This document shows positions 31,065 through 38,796 of a stretch of DNA of 64,000 nt, piece by piece. This stretch comes from Geobacter sp. OR-1 (GTDB lineage: Bacteria > Desulfobacterota > Desulfuromonadia > Geobacterales > DSM-12255), in assembly GCF_000813145.1 (NCBI RefSeq), contig NZ_BAZF01000004.1:186001-250000 (forward strand), read 5' to 3'. The notes beneath the pieces are model-generated. The model was not told where the DNA came from and made no database searches. It worked only from the letters and a program-made list of their open reading frames with translations. Position 1 is the first letter of the stretch, and the number at the start of each line of letters is the position of its first letter. The position numbers and the translations under genes are program-made.

Positions 31065-31176
31065 TTACCAGAGATTCGCAGCCACCGGGGAGTTAGCTCG
31101 GTCCTCCAGCCGGATGGCCGCTGCCCCGCAAGCGGCACGACAGATCCCGCACCCATAGCAATATTTGTCCGCTTCA
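31065..31176 (-). pseudogene. Out-of-frame [4Fe-4S] ferredoxin-like tail after the radical SAM gene
   Basis: Immediately past the stop of the B12 radical SAM gene, the +1 frame reads EADKYCYGCGICRAACGAAA, then AIRLEDR, ending at TAA 31065-31067. This contains a perfect C-x2-C-x2-C-x3-C cluster motif. The frame has no ATG, GTG or TTG between its previous stop (~31236) and the motif, so it cannot start on its own in the usual way. Removing one base at the TATTGA junction would fuse it to the radical SAM protein. It may be a frameshifted C-terminal extension, a recoded tail or a sequence error. Confidence 0.5.
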
Positions 31177-32532
31177 ATAATCCAGATGCAGCTTACGGGC
31201 CTTGTCCACGAACCGGCCGAACATCCGGATGCGGCTCAGCATGCCGTGCGGCCCGAAGCGGGCGAGGGTCGGCATGATCCTGTAGAAGGGTACCGCCTTG
31301 GTCCAGAGCGTGATCATCTCGCTATAGAACTCCTCCAGCGGCAGGGTGGTGGGGAACAGCGCGTGGAGCATGTCGTACAGCTCCGGCTTGCGGGAGAGGA
31401 GTTCGCTTTCCCTTTTGGCGTGCAGCTCGGTGCCGGGCAGCGGCGTCATGACGGTGAAGGTGGCGTACTTGTGTTTCATCCGCCGCACGTGGGCCAGCAT
31501 GGCGCGGAAATCCTCGCGGCTGTAGGCAGGATCGATCATGTAAGAGGCGTACATCATGATACCAAGTGCATCGAGGGTCCGCACCGCCTGCTCCTGCTGG
31601 GCAACGGTCACCCCCTTGTTCATGGCCGAGAGCCTTTTGTCGGAAAAGTCCTCCATACCGACGAACACCTGGGCCAGACCGATCTTGGCCCATTTGGCGA
31701 ACAGCTCCGGATGGTTGACGATGGTGTCCACCCGGCCGTAGAGGAAGTAGTTCTTCCTGATCCCGGCGGCTGCGATAAGGTCGGCCAGCCGATCCATCCT
31801 TTTCACGTCACACATCGATTCGTCGTCGCAGAAGAAGACATTCGGCTCGGCAACGGTCTTAAACTCCTCAACCACCGCTTCCGGATCGCGGCGCAGGTAC
31901 TTGCCGCCGGTGATCCCCCAGAGCGCGCAGAAGTTGCAGCGGGCAGTGCACCCGAGCGAGGTGCGAACCGAGGCAAGCGGGCTGAACCATTCGCTGAAGT
32001 AGCTCTGCCGATGGCGAGCTGTAAGCGACCGGTCGGGCATGGGGAGGAGGTTCAGGTCGGTGTAGGGTCGGGGTTCCGTGAAGAGCATCCCGTCGGCACA
32101 TGGTATGGCCAGCCCCTTGATCGCCCTGATCCCCCCCTCGGATTCCAGCGCCCTGACCAGCTCCCGCAGGGTAAAGACCCCTTCGCCGATGACCACGAAA
32201 TCGATGCTACTGTCGTTGAAATCTTCGGGGCAGACCGTGGCGTGGTGTCCGCCAACCACCACGTGCAATTCCGGATAGAGCGCCTTGAGACGGGCAGCGA
32301 TCCCCTTGACGATGTTGACATGGCTGGTGAAGCCGGTCAGCCCAACCAGGTCGGGTTGGAGCCGGCGGCAGGCAGACTCTACGTCCGGCTCCAGCCTGGC
32401 ATCGAGAAGCTCGACCTCATGGCCGTCCTCCTTCAGGCCGGCCCCCAGGTATTCCAGGGCGAGCGGCTCGAATAGGAAGATCTGGTCGGTCATCGGGTCG
32501 CAGCTGGGTGGCTGGATGAGTAGTACTTTCAT
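31174..32532 (-). CDS. B12-binding-domain radical SAM enzyme
   Basis: About 452 residues from ATG 32532 (MKVLLIQPPSCDP), with GGAGG five bases upstream; it overlaps the upstream stop as ATGA. The N-terminal ~140 residues form a cobalamin-binding Rossmann domain (VGLTGFTSHVNIVKGIA, HVVVGGHHATVCPEDF). The radical SAM motif CTARCNFC (C-x3-C-x2-C) lies near residue 190. ELP3/MiaB-like strand motifs follow (NVFFCDDESM, QVFVGMEDFSD). Such enzymes methylate or rearrange unreactive carbons, often in lipids or natural products; the substrate is unknown. The annotated stop is followed out of frame by a [4Fe-4S] motif. Confidence 0.88.
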   Translation of the reverse strand: MKVLLIQPPSCDPMTDQIFLFEPLALEYLGAGLKEDGHEVELLDARLEPDVESACRRLQPDLVGLTGFTSHVNIVKGIAARLKALYPELHVVVGGHHATVCPEDFNDSSIDFVVIGEGVFTLRELVRALESEGGIRAIKGLAIPCADGMLFTEPRPYTDLNLLPMPDRSLTARHRQSYFSEWFSPLASVRTSLGCTARCNFCALWGITGGKYLRRDPEAVVEEFKTVAEPNVFFCDDESMCDVKRMDRLADLIAAAGIRKNYFLYGRVDTIVNHPELFAKWAKIGLAQVFVGMEDFSDKRLSAMNKGVTVAQQEQAVRTLDALGIMMYASYMIDPAYSREDFRAMLAHVRRMKHKYATFTVMTPLPGTELHAKRESELLSRKPELYDMLHALFPTTLPLEEFYSEMITLWTKAVPFYRIMPTLARFGPHGMLSRIRMFGRFVDKARKLHLDY

Positions 32533-33992
32533 GGTGCCTCCATGTTTGGCGCCGCGGCAATGGCGGCCGCATGCTCCCGCCGGAAGATTTCCCGGAATGC
32601 GCAGCGCCCTTGCATCCGGTAGCAGATCGCCCGTCCTCCCAGGACAAAACGGGTGGACCAGAGATACAGAGGGCACCCCCGGGTGTACCCCTTACGGGTC
32701 AGATCCATGATGCTGTCGATCCCCCGCATGAAGAACTCCCGGTCGCCGAAATCGAAGAGCCCTTCCTTGAGCCACGGCTCCATGTTCCATAAGACATTGC
32801 GCCGGACCGCCGCAAGCTGCTCCGCTCCCATCGCCTCGACAGATTCGTAAAGGGACGCCCGGGCGATGACCTGGTTGAAGCGCTCCGTGTCCCCCTTGTG
32901 ATGGGCTCCCTCCAACTCCTGGATCCGGCTCCATTCGTCGTCGGTCATGGCCCGGGTGCAGCCGAAATCGATCAGCCCTAATCGGCCGTCCGGCATGAAG
33001 ATGAAGTTCCCCGGATGGGGATCGGCCATGAACCAGTGGAGCCGGTAATAGGCCCGCATGGTGGCGATCGTGAGCAGCGTTGTGTAGTGGTCCCGCTCAT
33101 CCTGGCTCGGGTTGTTGGCGAGAAAACGCTCCATGTGACAGCCGGGGAGAAAGTCGGTGGTAAGCACCCGCTTAGTGGAGTATGCGTTGTGGACCCGCGG
33201 CACCACGATCCCATCGTCCGGCGCGAAGAGCTCCCGCACCTGGCGGCTGAAGCAAGCCTCCTGCTCGTAATCGGTCTCCTGGAGGAGCATCTGCTCGATG
33301 TCGTCCAGTTTGTCCAGGGTGTTCTGCCAGTTGCTGGTCAGGCAGAGCGGCTGGAGCAGGAGCCTCAAGGAACGCAGATCGGCCCGGATGGTCCTGGCAA
33401 TGCCCGGGTACTGGATCTTGACCGCAACCTCCTCGCCGCTCTTCAGTCTGGCCCGGTGTACCTGCCCGAGCGACGCGGCGGCAAAGGCCTTGCGGTCGAA
33501 GGAGGCGAAGAGCTCTTCCGGCTCCCGGCCGAACTCGTCGAGAAAGAGCTCCCGCACCATGGCAAAATGCATTGGCGGCGCCTCGAAATGGAGCGCGGCG
33601 AGCACCTCGCCAAACTCCTCGGGCACCACCTCCGGAAGATTGGCCAGCATCTGCCCCAGCTTCATCACCGCTCCCCGCAGATACCCCATGGTCCCGAAGA
33701 GCTTCACGGCTGCGTTCAGGTGGGCCTCGCTCTTGAGCCGCTGCCGTTCATCGGCATCCGTAAAGCGGCTCCGCAGCCAATAGGCCAGATAGCCGGCAGT
33801 CACCCTAGCCTGGAGCGACCCCAGGTTCCAGAGCCTGGTAAAGGAGTTGACCGGCACCCGCTGGTCGGCGATCCTGGTGACCAGCTGGGCCAGTTGCCGG
33901 CCGGTCGGATCAATGGCGCGCTCTTTCGGCAGGGCGCGACGCAGCATCTCCAGCCGGGCCGGGTCTGTTTCCGTTACTTGGTCAGCACGCAT
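32529..33992 (-). CDS. ABC1/AarF (UbiB-like) atypical kinase
   Basis: About 487 residues from ATG 33992, with GGGGAG six bases upstream, overlapping the tetR end by 11 bases. The family KxGQ motif is KLGQMLANLPEVVPEEFGE. It is followed by AAASLGQVHRARLKSGEEVA, the ATP lysine in VAVKIQYPGI, and the catalytic DPHPGNF and LIDFGCTR motifs. UbiB-type proteins support isoprenoid-lipid (quinone) metabolism. Here it is flanked by a TetR regulator and a B12 radical SAM enzyme, which hints at a lipid-related pathway, an inference from context only. Confidence 0.9.
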   Translation of the reverse strand: MRADQVTETDPARLEMLRRALPKERAIDPTGRQLAQLVTRIADQRVPVNSFTRLWNLGSLQARVTAGYLAYWLRSRFTDADERQRLKSEAHLNAAVKLFGTMGYLRGAVMKLGQMLANLPEVVPEEFGEVLAALHFEAPPMHFAMVRELFLDEFGREPEELFASFDRKAFAAASLGQVHRARLKSGEEVAVKIQYPGIARTIRADLRSLRLLLQPLCLTSNWQNTLDKLDDIEQMLLQETDYEQEACFSRQVRELFAPDDGIVVPRVHNAYSTKRVLTTDFLPGCHMERFLANNPSQDERDHYTTLLTIATMRAYYRLHWFMADPHPGNFIFMPDGRLGLIDFGCTRAMTDDEWSRIQELEGAHHKGDTERFNQVIARASLYESVEAMGAEQLAAVRRNVLWNMEPWLKEGLFDFGDREFFMRGIDSIMDLTRKGYTRGCPLYLWSTRFVLGGRAICYRMQGRCAFREIFRREHAAAIAAAPNMEAP

Positions 33993-34605
33993 AAGCAGCT
34001 CCCCTCTCCTCCCCGGTACCGGAGATAACCTGTACAAAGACCCGCAGGGAATAGTCGATCAAAGCCTGGCTCTCCTCCTGATTGGGGGATGTATCATTGG
34101 TCCAGAAGGCGAGAATCCCCAGGTAGAGGGACCAGTAAATGGTCATGGCCGCGTAATCCGGGGCCTCGGTAAAACCGTGCCGGCCGATGATCTCCTGGAC
34201 TGACGCCAAGTGACTCAGCCGGGCCGCTTCACCCTCCTGGCAGACCGCCTTGCGCGGAAACGGACTCAAAGAGCGCTCCAGGACCGGGCCGAGAAAGGGC
34301 CTCAGCGGCTGCAGCCGCCGCAGGCCGGAAGCGATGAATAGAAAGAGCTCCTCGGTCAGATCCTCCTCGTTGGTGCGGCGGCGCCGGAACTCGTCGAGCC
34401 CCTGGCGAAGCGCCTCGGTCACCATGGTCATGGCCATGGTCTCCTTGCTCGGGAAATAGTTGAACATGGTGCCGGCGGCCACCCCGGCGGCAAGGGCAAT
34501 CTCCCGCGTGGTGCTGTCGTCGAACCCCTTGGCGCAGAAGAGCTCCGCCGCCTTGTCCAGTATGCGGAGTCGGGTTGCCTGTTTGGCCTGTTCGCTGATT
34601 CGCAT
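33982..34605 (-). CDS. TetR-family transcriptional regulator
   Basis: 207 residues. The N-terminal helix-turn-helix is textbook: RILDKAAELFCAKGFDDSTT, then REIALAAGVAAGTMFNYFPS and KETMAMTMV. The C-terminal ligand domain has no clear relative. It heads the tetR - ABC1 kinase - B12 radical SAM operon, and the two palindromes just upstream of its start are likely its own operators. Confidence 0.93.
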   Translation of the reverse strand: MRISEQAKQATRLRILDKAAELFCAKGFDDSTTREIALAAGVAAGTMFNYFPSKETMAMTMVTEALRQGLDEFRRRRTNEEDLTEELFLFIASGLRRLQPLRPFLGPVLERSLSPFPRKAVCQEGEAARLSHLASVQEIIGRHGFTEAPDYAAMTIYWSLYLGILAFWTNDTSPNQEESQALIDYSLRVFVQVISGTGEERGAAYAC

Positions 34606-34624
34606 AATTTCCCCTTCTTGATTA

Positions 34625-34636
34625 TGAACGCGCTCA
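34625..34636. promoter_or_regulatory. TetR operator-like palindrome, proximal copy
   Basis: TGAACGCGCTCA, an imperfect palindrome of form TGAnCGCGnTCA, lies 20 bases before the tetR start. It sits within an 18-base block (34624-34641) repeated at 34672-34689 with two mismatches. Confidence 0.6.
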
Positions 34637-34672
34637 CAATAGCAATGACGGATAGATTACGCAATAATAAAA

Positions 34673-34684
34673 TGAACATGCTCA
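34673..34684. promoter_or_regulatory. TetR operator-like palindrome, distal copy
   Basis: TGAACATGCTCA, of form TGAnCATGnTCA, is the second copy, 48 bases from the first. Both copies share the flanks ATGAAC and GCTCACAATA. Paired sites suggest cooperative binding between tetR and the divergent helicase gene. Confidence 0.6.
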
Positions 34685-34770
34685 CAATAAATTTAATTAG
34701 CGTCGTATGCCCCTACGAAAAACCGACTTGTATCCTGAAGACTTCCAGACTACAATCGCTGCTCAATATC

Positions 34771-34809
34771 GAGACCCGGCAGCTGTTCGCTCCCTGCCGG
34801 GTCTCTTTT
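34771..34809 (+). terminator. Intrinsic terminator just upstream of the helicase gene
   Basis: GAGACCCGGCAG pairs perfectly with CTGCCGGGTCTC (12 bp, 11-base loop) followed by TTTTC. It points along the plus strand, 21 bases before the helicase start, in a divergent promoter region. With no gene upstream to terminate, it implies a leader transcript, attenuation or a small RNA. Confidence 0.85.
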
Positions 34810-34829
34810 CGTCATAATAGGAATACTGC

Positions 34830-36863
34830 ATGCTCGACCTGAAAGCACTCAACCCCCAGCAGCGCATTGCTGCCACCCATACCGAAGGACCGCTCCTGGT
34901 CCTGGCCGGCGCCGGTTCCGGTAAGACCAAGGTCATTACCTGCCGGATCGCCCACCTGATCGAGAACAAGGGGGTGTTGCCGGAAAACATCCTGGCGGTC
35001 ACCTTTACCAACAAGGCGGCCAAAGAGATGCAGGAACGGCTTAAAGAGCTGGTGGGAAGCCGCGGCAAAGGGATGACGGTCTCCACCTTCCATTCGCTCG
35101 GAGTCAAGATCCTGCGCCAGGATATCCGCAAGCTCGGTTACAAGAAGAACTTCTCGATCTACTCCACCTCGGACCAGCTGGGGCTGATCCGCCAGGCGCT
35201 CCGAGAGGAGAACGACAGTCAGAAGAAAATCGACCCGGACTCGATCCTCTGGAAGATCTCCGGCGCCAAGAATGCCCTGCTCACCCCGGAAGAATACCGA
35301 CCGCAGCACGGTGACGAGCTCGATCTGATGGCAGCGGCGGTCTACCCACGCTACCAGGCGCTGCTCAAGAGCTGCAACGCCATCGATTTCGACGACCTGA
35401 TCATGCTGACCGTCACGCTGCTCCGCGACTTTCCTGACGTGCTGAGCTGCTGGCAGAACCAGTTCCGCTACATCCTGGTGGACGAGTATCAGGACACCAA
35501 CCCCTCCCAGTATCTCCTGATCTCGATGCTCGCCGCAACCGGCAGGAACATCTGCGTCGTCGGCGACGACGACCAGTCGATCTACGGCTGGCGCGGCGCC
35601 GACGTGGAGAAAATCCTCAATTTCGAGCGCGACTACCCAGGCTGCCGGGTGGTGATGCTGGAACAGAACTACCGCTCCACCGGCACCATCCTCGATGCGG
35701 CGAATCATGTCATCCGCAACAACAGCAAGCGCAAGGTCAAGGCGTTGTGGACCGAGAGCGGTCCGGGGCGCCCCATCGACCTGATCGTGGCCGCGGACGA
35801 CGAAGAGGAGGCCACGACCGTGGTCGAGCGGATCGAGACCGCCTGTTTCCGCGACAACCTCAACTACGGCGACTGCGCCATCCTGTACCGCACCAACGCC
35901 CAGAGCCGGCCGTTCGAGGAGCAACTTCGTTTCGCGGGCATACCGTACATACTGATCGGCGGAATGCAGTTCTACGAGCGAAAAGAGGTAAAGGATTCCC
36001 TGGCCTGGCTCAGGGCCATTGCCAACCCTGAGGACGAGCAGTCGCTGCTCCGGATTGTCAACTTCCCGAAGCGCGGCATCGGCGAGGGCACGGTGCTTAA
36101 GATCAACCAGTGGTCAATGGAGCGTGGAATACCGCTCTTTGAGGCGCTCACCAGGGTTGATGAAATCGATGGCGTAACCGAAGCGCTCCGGGCCAAGGTC
36201 AAGGGGTTCCACGACCTGCTGCAAGAAGAGATGGAAGGCTTTTCCAGGCCCGGCCACCTGGCGGACAAGGCCGACCGGCTGTTCCGGCGGATCGGGCTGG
36301 AGGAGGAACTGTACCGCACCATCGACGAACCGGCCACAGCCCGGCGAAAGGTGGAAAACATCGAGCAGGTGATCAATTCGCTGGCCGGGTTTGAAAACGG
36401 CTCGGCAAACGCCACCCTGTCGCTCTTCCTGGAAAAGGTAACACTGATGGACGAGGACCGCTTTTCCGGCAAGGACAAGAAGGAACACGGCCGGGACGCG
36501 GTGACCCTGATGTCGCTCCACTCCAGCAAGGGGCTGGAGTTCCCGCTGGTCTGGCTGGTGGGATTGGAAGAGGAGATCCTGCCGCACAAGAAGTCGATCT
36601 ACGAGGATTTCTCCATCGACGAGGAGCGGCGGTTGATGTATGTCGGGATTACCCGCGCCCGGCGACACCTGACCATTACCCGCTGCCTGCAGCGCAAGCA
36701 ATACGGCAAGATGCAGGAACGCCAGCCGTCCCGTTTCCTTGAGGAGATCCCGGAACAGCTGGTCAACCTGCAGCAGGCAGCCGGGGCACAGGCATTGAAC
36801 GAAGGTGAGGCCGAAAAAATGGCCGATGACTTTTTTTCCCGGATGAAAGGGATGCTGGGGTAA
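34830..36863 (+). CDS. UvrD/Rep/PcrA-family DNA helicase
   Basis: 677 residues, a superfamily 1A helicase moving 3' to 5'. QRIAATHTEGPLLVLAGAGS leads into the Walker A motif GAGSGKTKVI near residue 28. Other motifs: VTFTNKAAKEM (Ia), VDEYQDTNPSQY (II), GDDDQSIYGWRGAD (III), LEQNYRST (IV), TLMSLHSSKGLEFPLVWLVG (V) and VGITRARRHL (VI). The length and short C-terminus are nearer Rep than UvrD. It probably works in repair or in restarting replication. Its transcript must pass, or start after, the terminator upstream. Confidence 0.93.
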   Translation: MLDLKALNPQQRIAATHTEGPLLVLAGAGSGKTKVITCRIAHLIENKGVLPENILAVTFTNKAAKEMQERLKELVGSRGKGMTVSTFHSLGVKILRQDIRKLGYKKNFSIYSTSDQLGLIRQALREENDSQKKIDPDSILWKISGAKNALLTPEEYRPQHGDELDLMAAAVYPRYQALLKSCNAIDFDDLIMLTVTLLRDFPDVLSCWQNQFRYILVDEYQDTNPSQYLLISMLAATGRNICVVGDDDQSIYGWRGADVEKILNFERDYPGCRVVMLEQNYRSTGTILDAANHVIRNNSKRKVKALWTESGPGRPIDLIVAADDEEEATTVVERIETACFRDNLNYGDCAILYRTNAQSRPFEEQLRFAGIPYILIGGMQFYERKEVKDSLAWLRAIANPEDEQSLLRIVNFPKRGIGEGTVLKINQWSMERGIPLFEALTRVDEIDGVTEALRAKVKGFHDLLQEEMEGFSRPGHLADKADRLFRRIGLEEELYRTIDEPATARRKVENIEQVINSLAGFENGSANATLSLFLEKVTLMDEDRFSGKDKKEHGRDAVTLMSLHSSKGLEFPLVWLVGLEEEILPHKKSIYEDFSIDEERRLMYVGITRARRHLTITRCLQRKQYGKMQERQPSRFLEEIPEQLVNLQQAAGAQALNEGEAEKMADDFFSRMKGMLG

Positions 36864-36886
36864 ATTTACAGCGCAATACGGAAAAG

Positions 36887-36918
36887 CAAAAGGCCTTCCC
36901 CGAAGAGAAGGCCTTTTG
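36887..36918. terminator. Intrinsic terminator after the helicase gene
   Basis: AAGGCCTTC pairs with GAAGGCCTT (nine bp, eight-base loop), with an A-run before and TT after. It lies between convergent genes and can serve both strands. Confidence 0.82.
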
Positions 36919-36958
36919 TACGTTTACGCCTGACATCTGATCATAACCGGTTTCGGGA

Positions 36959-37327
36959 TTATTCGACCTTTTTCATCTCGGTGCCGCAGCTGCATTTGCC
37001 AGGTTTCTGGCTGACCGTGCCGCAAGTGCACCCTTCGCCGCAGGCGCAGGCATATTTTGCCTTGACCGGGAAAGTAAGTTCCTTCCCGTTCACCTTGACG
37101 AATATTTTCCCGGCTTCGACCTTGTCGACAACGGTTGTGGCCAACGGCTTGTTGCAGCTGCATTTCCCTTCCTTGCGCGACATGGTCAGGCAGTCGCACC
37201 CAGCGCCGCAGCCGCAGACAAAGACCTTATCACCCTTCTTGTAAACCGGCAGATCTTTGTCGGCAAATGCAGCAACGGCAAAGGCCAAACTCAGGGCAAC
37301 AACAACGGCGATAATTCCTTTTTTCAT
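36959..37327 (-). CDS. Exported Cys-rich protein with an internal duplication
   Basis: About 122 residues from ATG 37327, which has GGAGG six bases upstream. A signal peptide (KKGIIAVVVALSLAFAVAAF) ends near residue 22. The mature protein has two copies of a C-x-C-G-x-G-C-x-C motif followed by T/S-x4-K-x-GKCSC, at about residues 37-57 and 93-113, joined by a short beta-rich linker (KIFVKVNGKELTFPVKAK). All 12 cysteines of the mature chain fall in these units. The density suggests a periplasmic metal-binding protein; it is not a c-type cytochrome (no CxxCH). No exact family is recognised. Confidence 0.8.
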   Translation of the reverse strand: MKKGIIAVVVALSLAFAVAAFADKDLPVYKKGDKVFVCGCGAGCDCLTMSRKEGKCSCNKPLATTVVDKVEAGKIFVKVNGKELTFPVKAKYACACGEGCTCGTVSQKPGKCSCGTEMKKVE

Positions 37328-37389
37328 TAAGCACCTCCGCATAAATTTATTTATTAAGAATAGCAACTTCCAGCTATTTGTCCAGCGCC

Positions 37390-38721
37390 TCAATTGGAAG
37401 CGCTTTCTACCGGCTGGGCATCACCGGCCGTTTTTTTCTTCCTTGGCCGTCGCCGTATCTTCTTCGCCGGCTCAGCCGCCCCTGTAGCCTCGCCCGGACG
37501 GGCGTGCGGGTGCTGATGGTTCTTGCCGTGGATCTTCGCCTCGTGGTGCTTGAGCTTCGGCTTGCTTCTCCGGTAATCGTGGACAAAGAGGTCATCCTCG
37601 GCCCATTCGACCGTAATCTTCTCCTTGATATACTCGTGGATCGCCTCAAGGTGAAAGGCTCCGTCCTCGTCGGCAAAGGAGATTGCCTTCCCCTCGGCAC
37701 CGGCCCTGGCGGTCCGGCCTATGCGATGGACGTAATCCTCGGCATCCTGCGGCAGATCGTAGTTGATGACATGCGATACCCCCTCGATGTGCAACCCCCG
37801 GGAGGCAACATCCGTAGCGATCAGGATCGGCAGCTTGCCGTCCTTGAACTGCTCCAGAATCCGCAGCCGCTTCTTCTGATCGACATCACCGGAGATCATC
37901 CGGCAGGGGAGATCGTTGGCCGTCAACCGCTCGTAAAGAAACTCCGCCTCCCGCTTGGTGTTGATGAAAATCATGGTCCGGTCCATCCCCTCGCGCCGCA
38001 AGAGCCCGAGCAACAGCGGGAACTTCTCCTTCCGCCCCACGTGATAGAGGACCTGCTGCACCTTTTCGGCGGTCATCTGCTCCGGGGTTACCTGGACCTT
38101 TTGCGGCATGTTCATGAATTCATAGGCAAGTTCCATGACCCGCTGGTTCAGGGTGGCCGAGAACATCAGGTTCTGCCGCCTGTCGAACGGCGGCAGGCGT
38201 CGGAGTATAAACCTGAGGTCGGCGATAAACCCCATGTCGAACATCCGGTCCGCCTCGTCGATCACCAGCGCTTCGATCTGGCTCAGCGAGTAAACCTTCT
38301 GCTTCAGGTAATCGATCAGCCGTCCCGGAGTGCCGATCACGACATCCGCCCCTTCGCGCAGGGCGTTTCGCTGCAGCATGTAATCCACGCCGCCGTAAAT
38401 GGCCTGGATCGAGAGGCCACAGTGCTTTCCAAGCACTTGCGCATCCTGCTCTATCTGCACCACCAGTTCCCGCGTCGGCGCCAGCACCAGCGCCCGCGGA
38501 TGGCGCTGTTCACCCTTTTTTTCCTGGCTCAGGAGCCGGGTAAAGAGCGTCACGAGAAATGCTGCCGTCTTGCCGGTGCCGGTCTGGGCCTGGCCTGCCA
38601 CATCCTTGCCGCTCAGGGCAATCGGCAGGGTCTCGGCCTGGATCTGGGTGCAGTCGACAAAACCGGCATCCTCGATCCCCTTCATTACCTGTTCCGGCAG
38701 ATTCAAATCACTGAATTTCAT
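37390..38721 (-). CDS. DEAD-box ATP-dependent RNA helicase (RhlB/RhlE type)
   Basis: 443 residues. The Q motif is FSDLNLPEQVMKGIEDAGF to TQIQAETLP. Motif I is AQTGTGKTAAF, Ia is PTRELVVQIEQ, II is DEADRM, III is SATL, and VI is HRIGRTARAG. A basic, low-complexity tail from ~385 (HHEAKIHGKNHQHPHARPGE, then KKIRRRPRKKKT) is typical of RNA-binding extensions. It unwinds short RNA duplexes in ribosome assembly or RNA decay. Confidence 0.93.
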   Translation of the reverse strand: MKFSDLNLPEQVMKGIEDAGFVDCTQIQAETLPIALSGKDVAGQAQTGTGKTAAFLVTLFTRLLSQEKKGEQRHPRALVLAPTRELVVQIEQDAQVLGKHCGLSIQAIYGGVDYMLQRNALREGADVVIGTPGRLIDYLKQKVYSLSQIEALVIDEADRMFDMGFIADLRFILRRLPPFDRRQNLMFSATLNQRVMELAYEFMNMPQKVQVTPEQMTAEKVQQVLYHVGRKEKFPLLLGLLRREGMDRTMIFINTKREAEFLYERLTANDLPCRMISGDVDQKKRLRILEQFKDGKLPILIATDVASRGLHIEGVSHVINYDLPQDAEDYVHRIGRTARAGAEGKAISFADEDGAFHLEAIHEYIKEKITVEWAEDDLFVHDYRRSKPKLKHHEAKIHGKNHQHPHARPGEATGAAEPAKKIRRRPRKKKTAGDAQPVESASN

Positions 38722-38796
38722 TTATTTTCCTTAGATTTGGCAATTTCTCGACCACCGTACCACAGGCGGTGGGGGATGGCAAGCGAGAGCGTCCGA

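Noticed and set aside
30985-31170. Possible cobalamin riboswitch near the B12 radical SAM gene
   Set aside because: The CCGCTGCCCCGCAAGCGGC stretch recalls a B12 box, but the other conserved blocks are missing, it lies downstream of the radical SAM gene, and the bases code for the Fe-S motif on the minus strand.
31165-32475. 436-codon plus-strand open frame over the radical SAM gene
   Set aside because: Antisense shadow of a gene with full family motifs; no ribosome site.
34618-34842. 74-codon plus-strand frame across the tetR-helicase gap
   Set aside because: It runs through both operator-like sites and the terminator hairpin, and has no ribosome site; the region looks regulatory.
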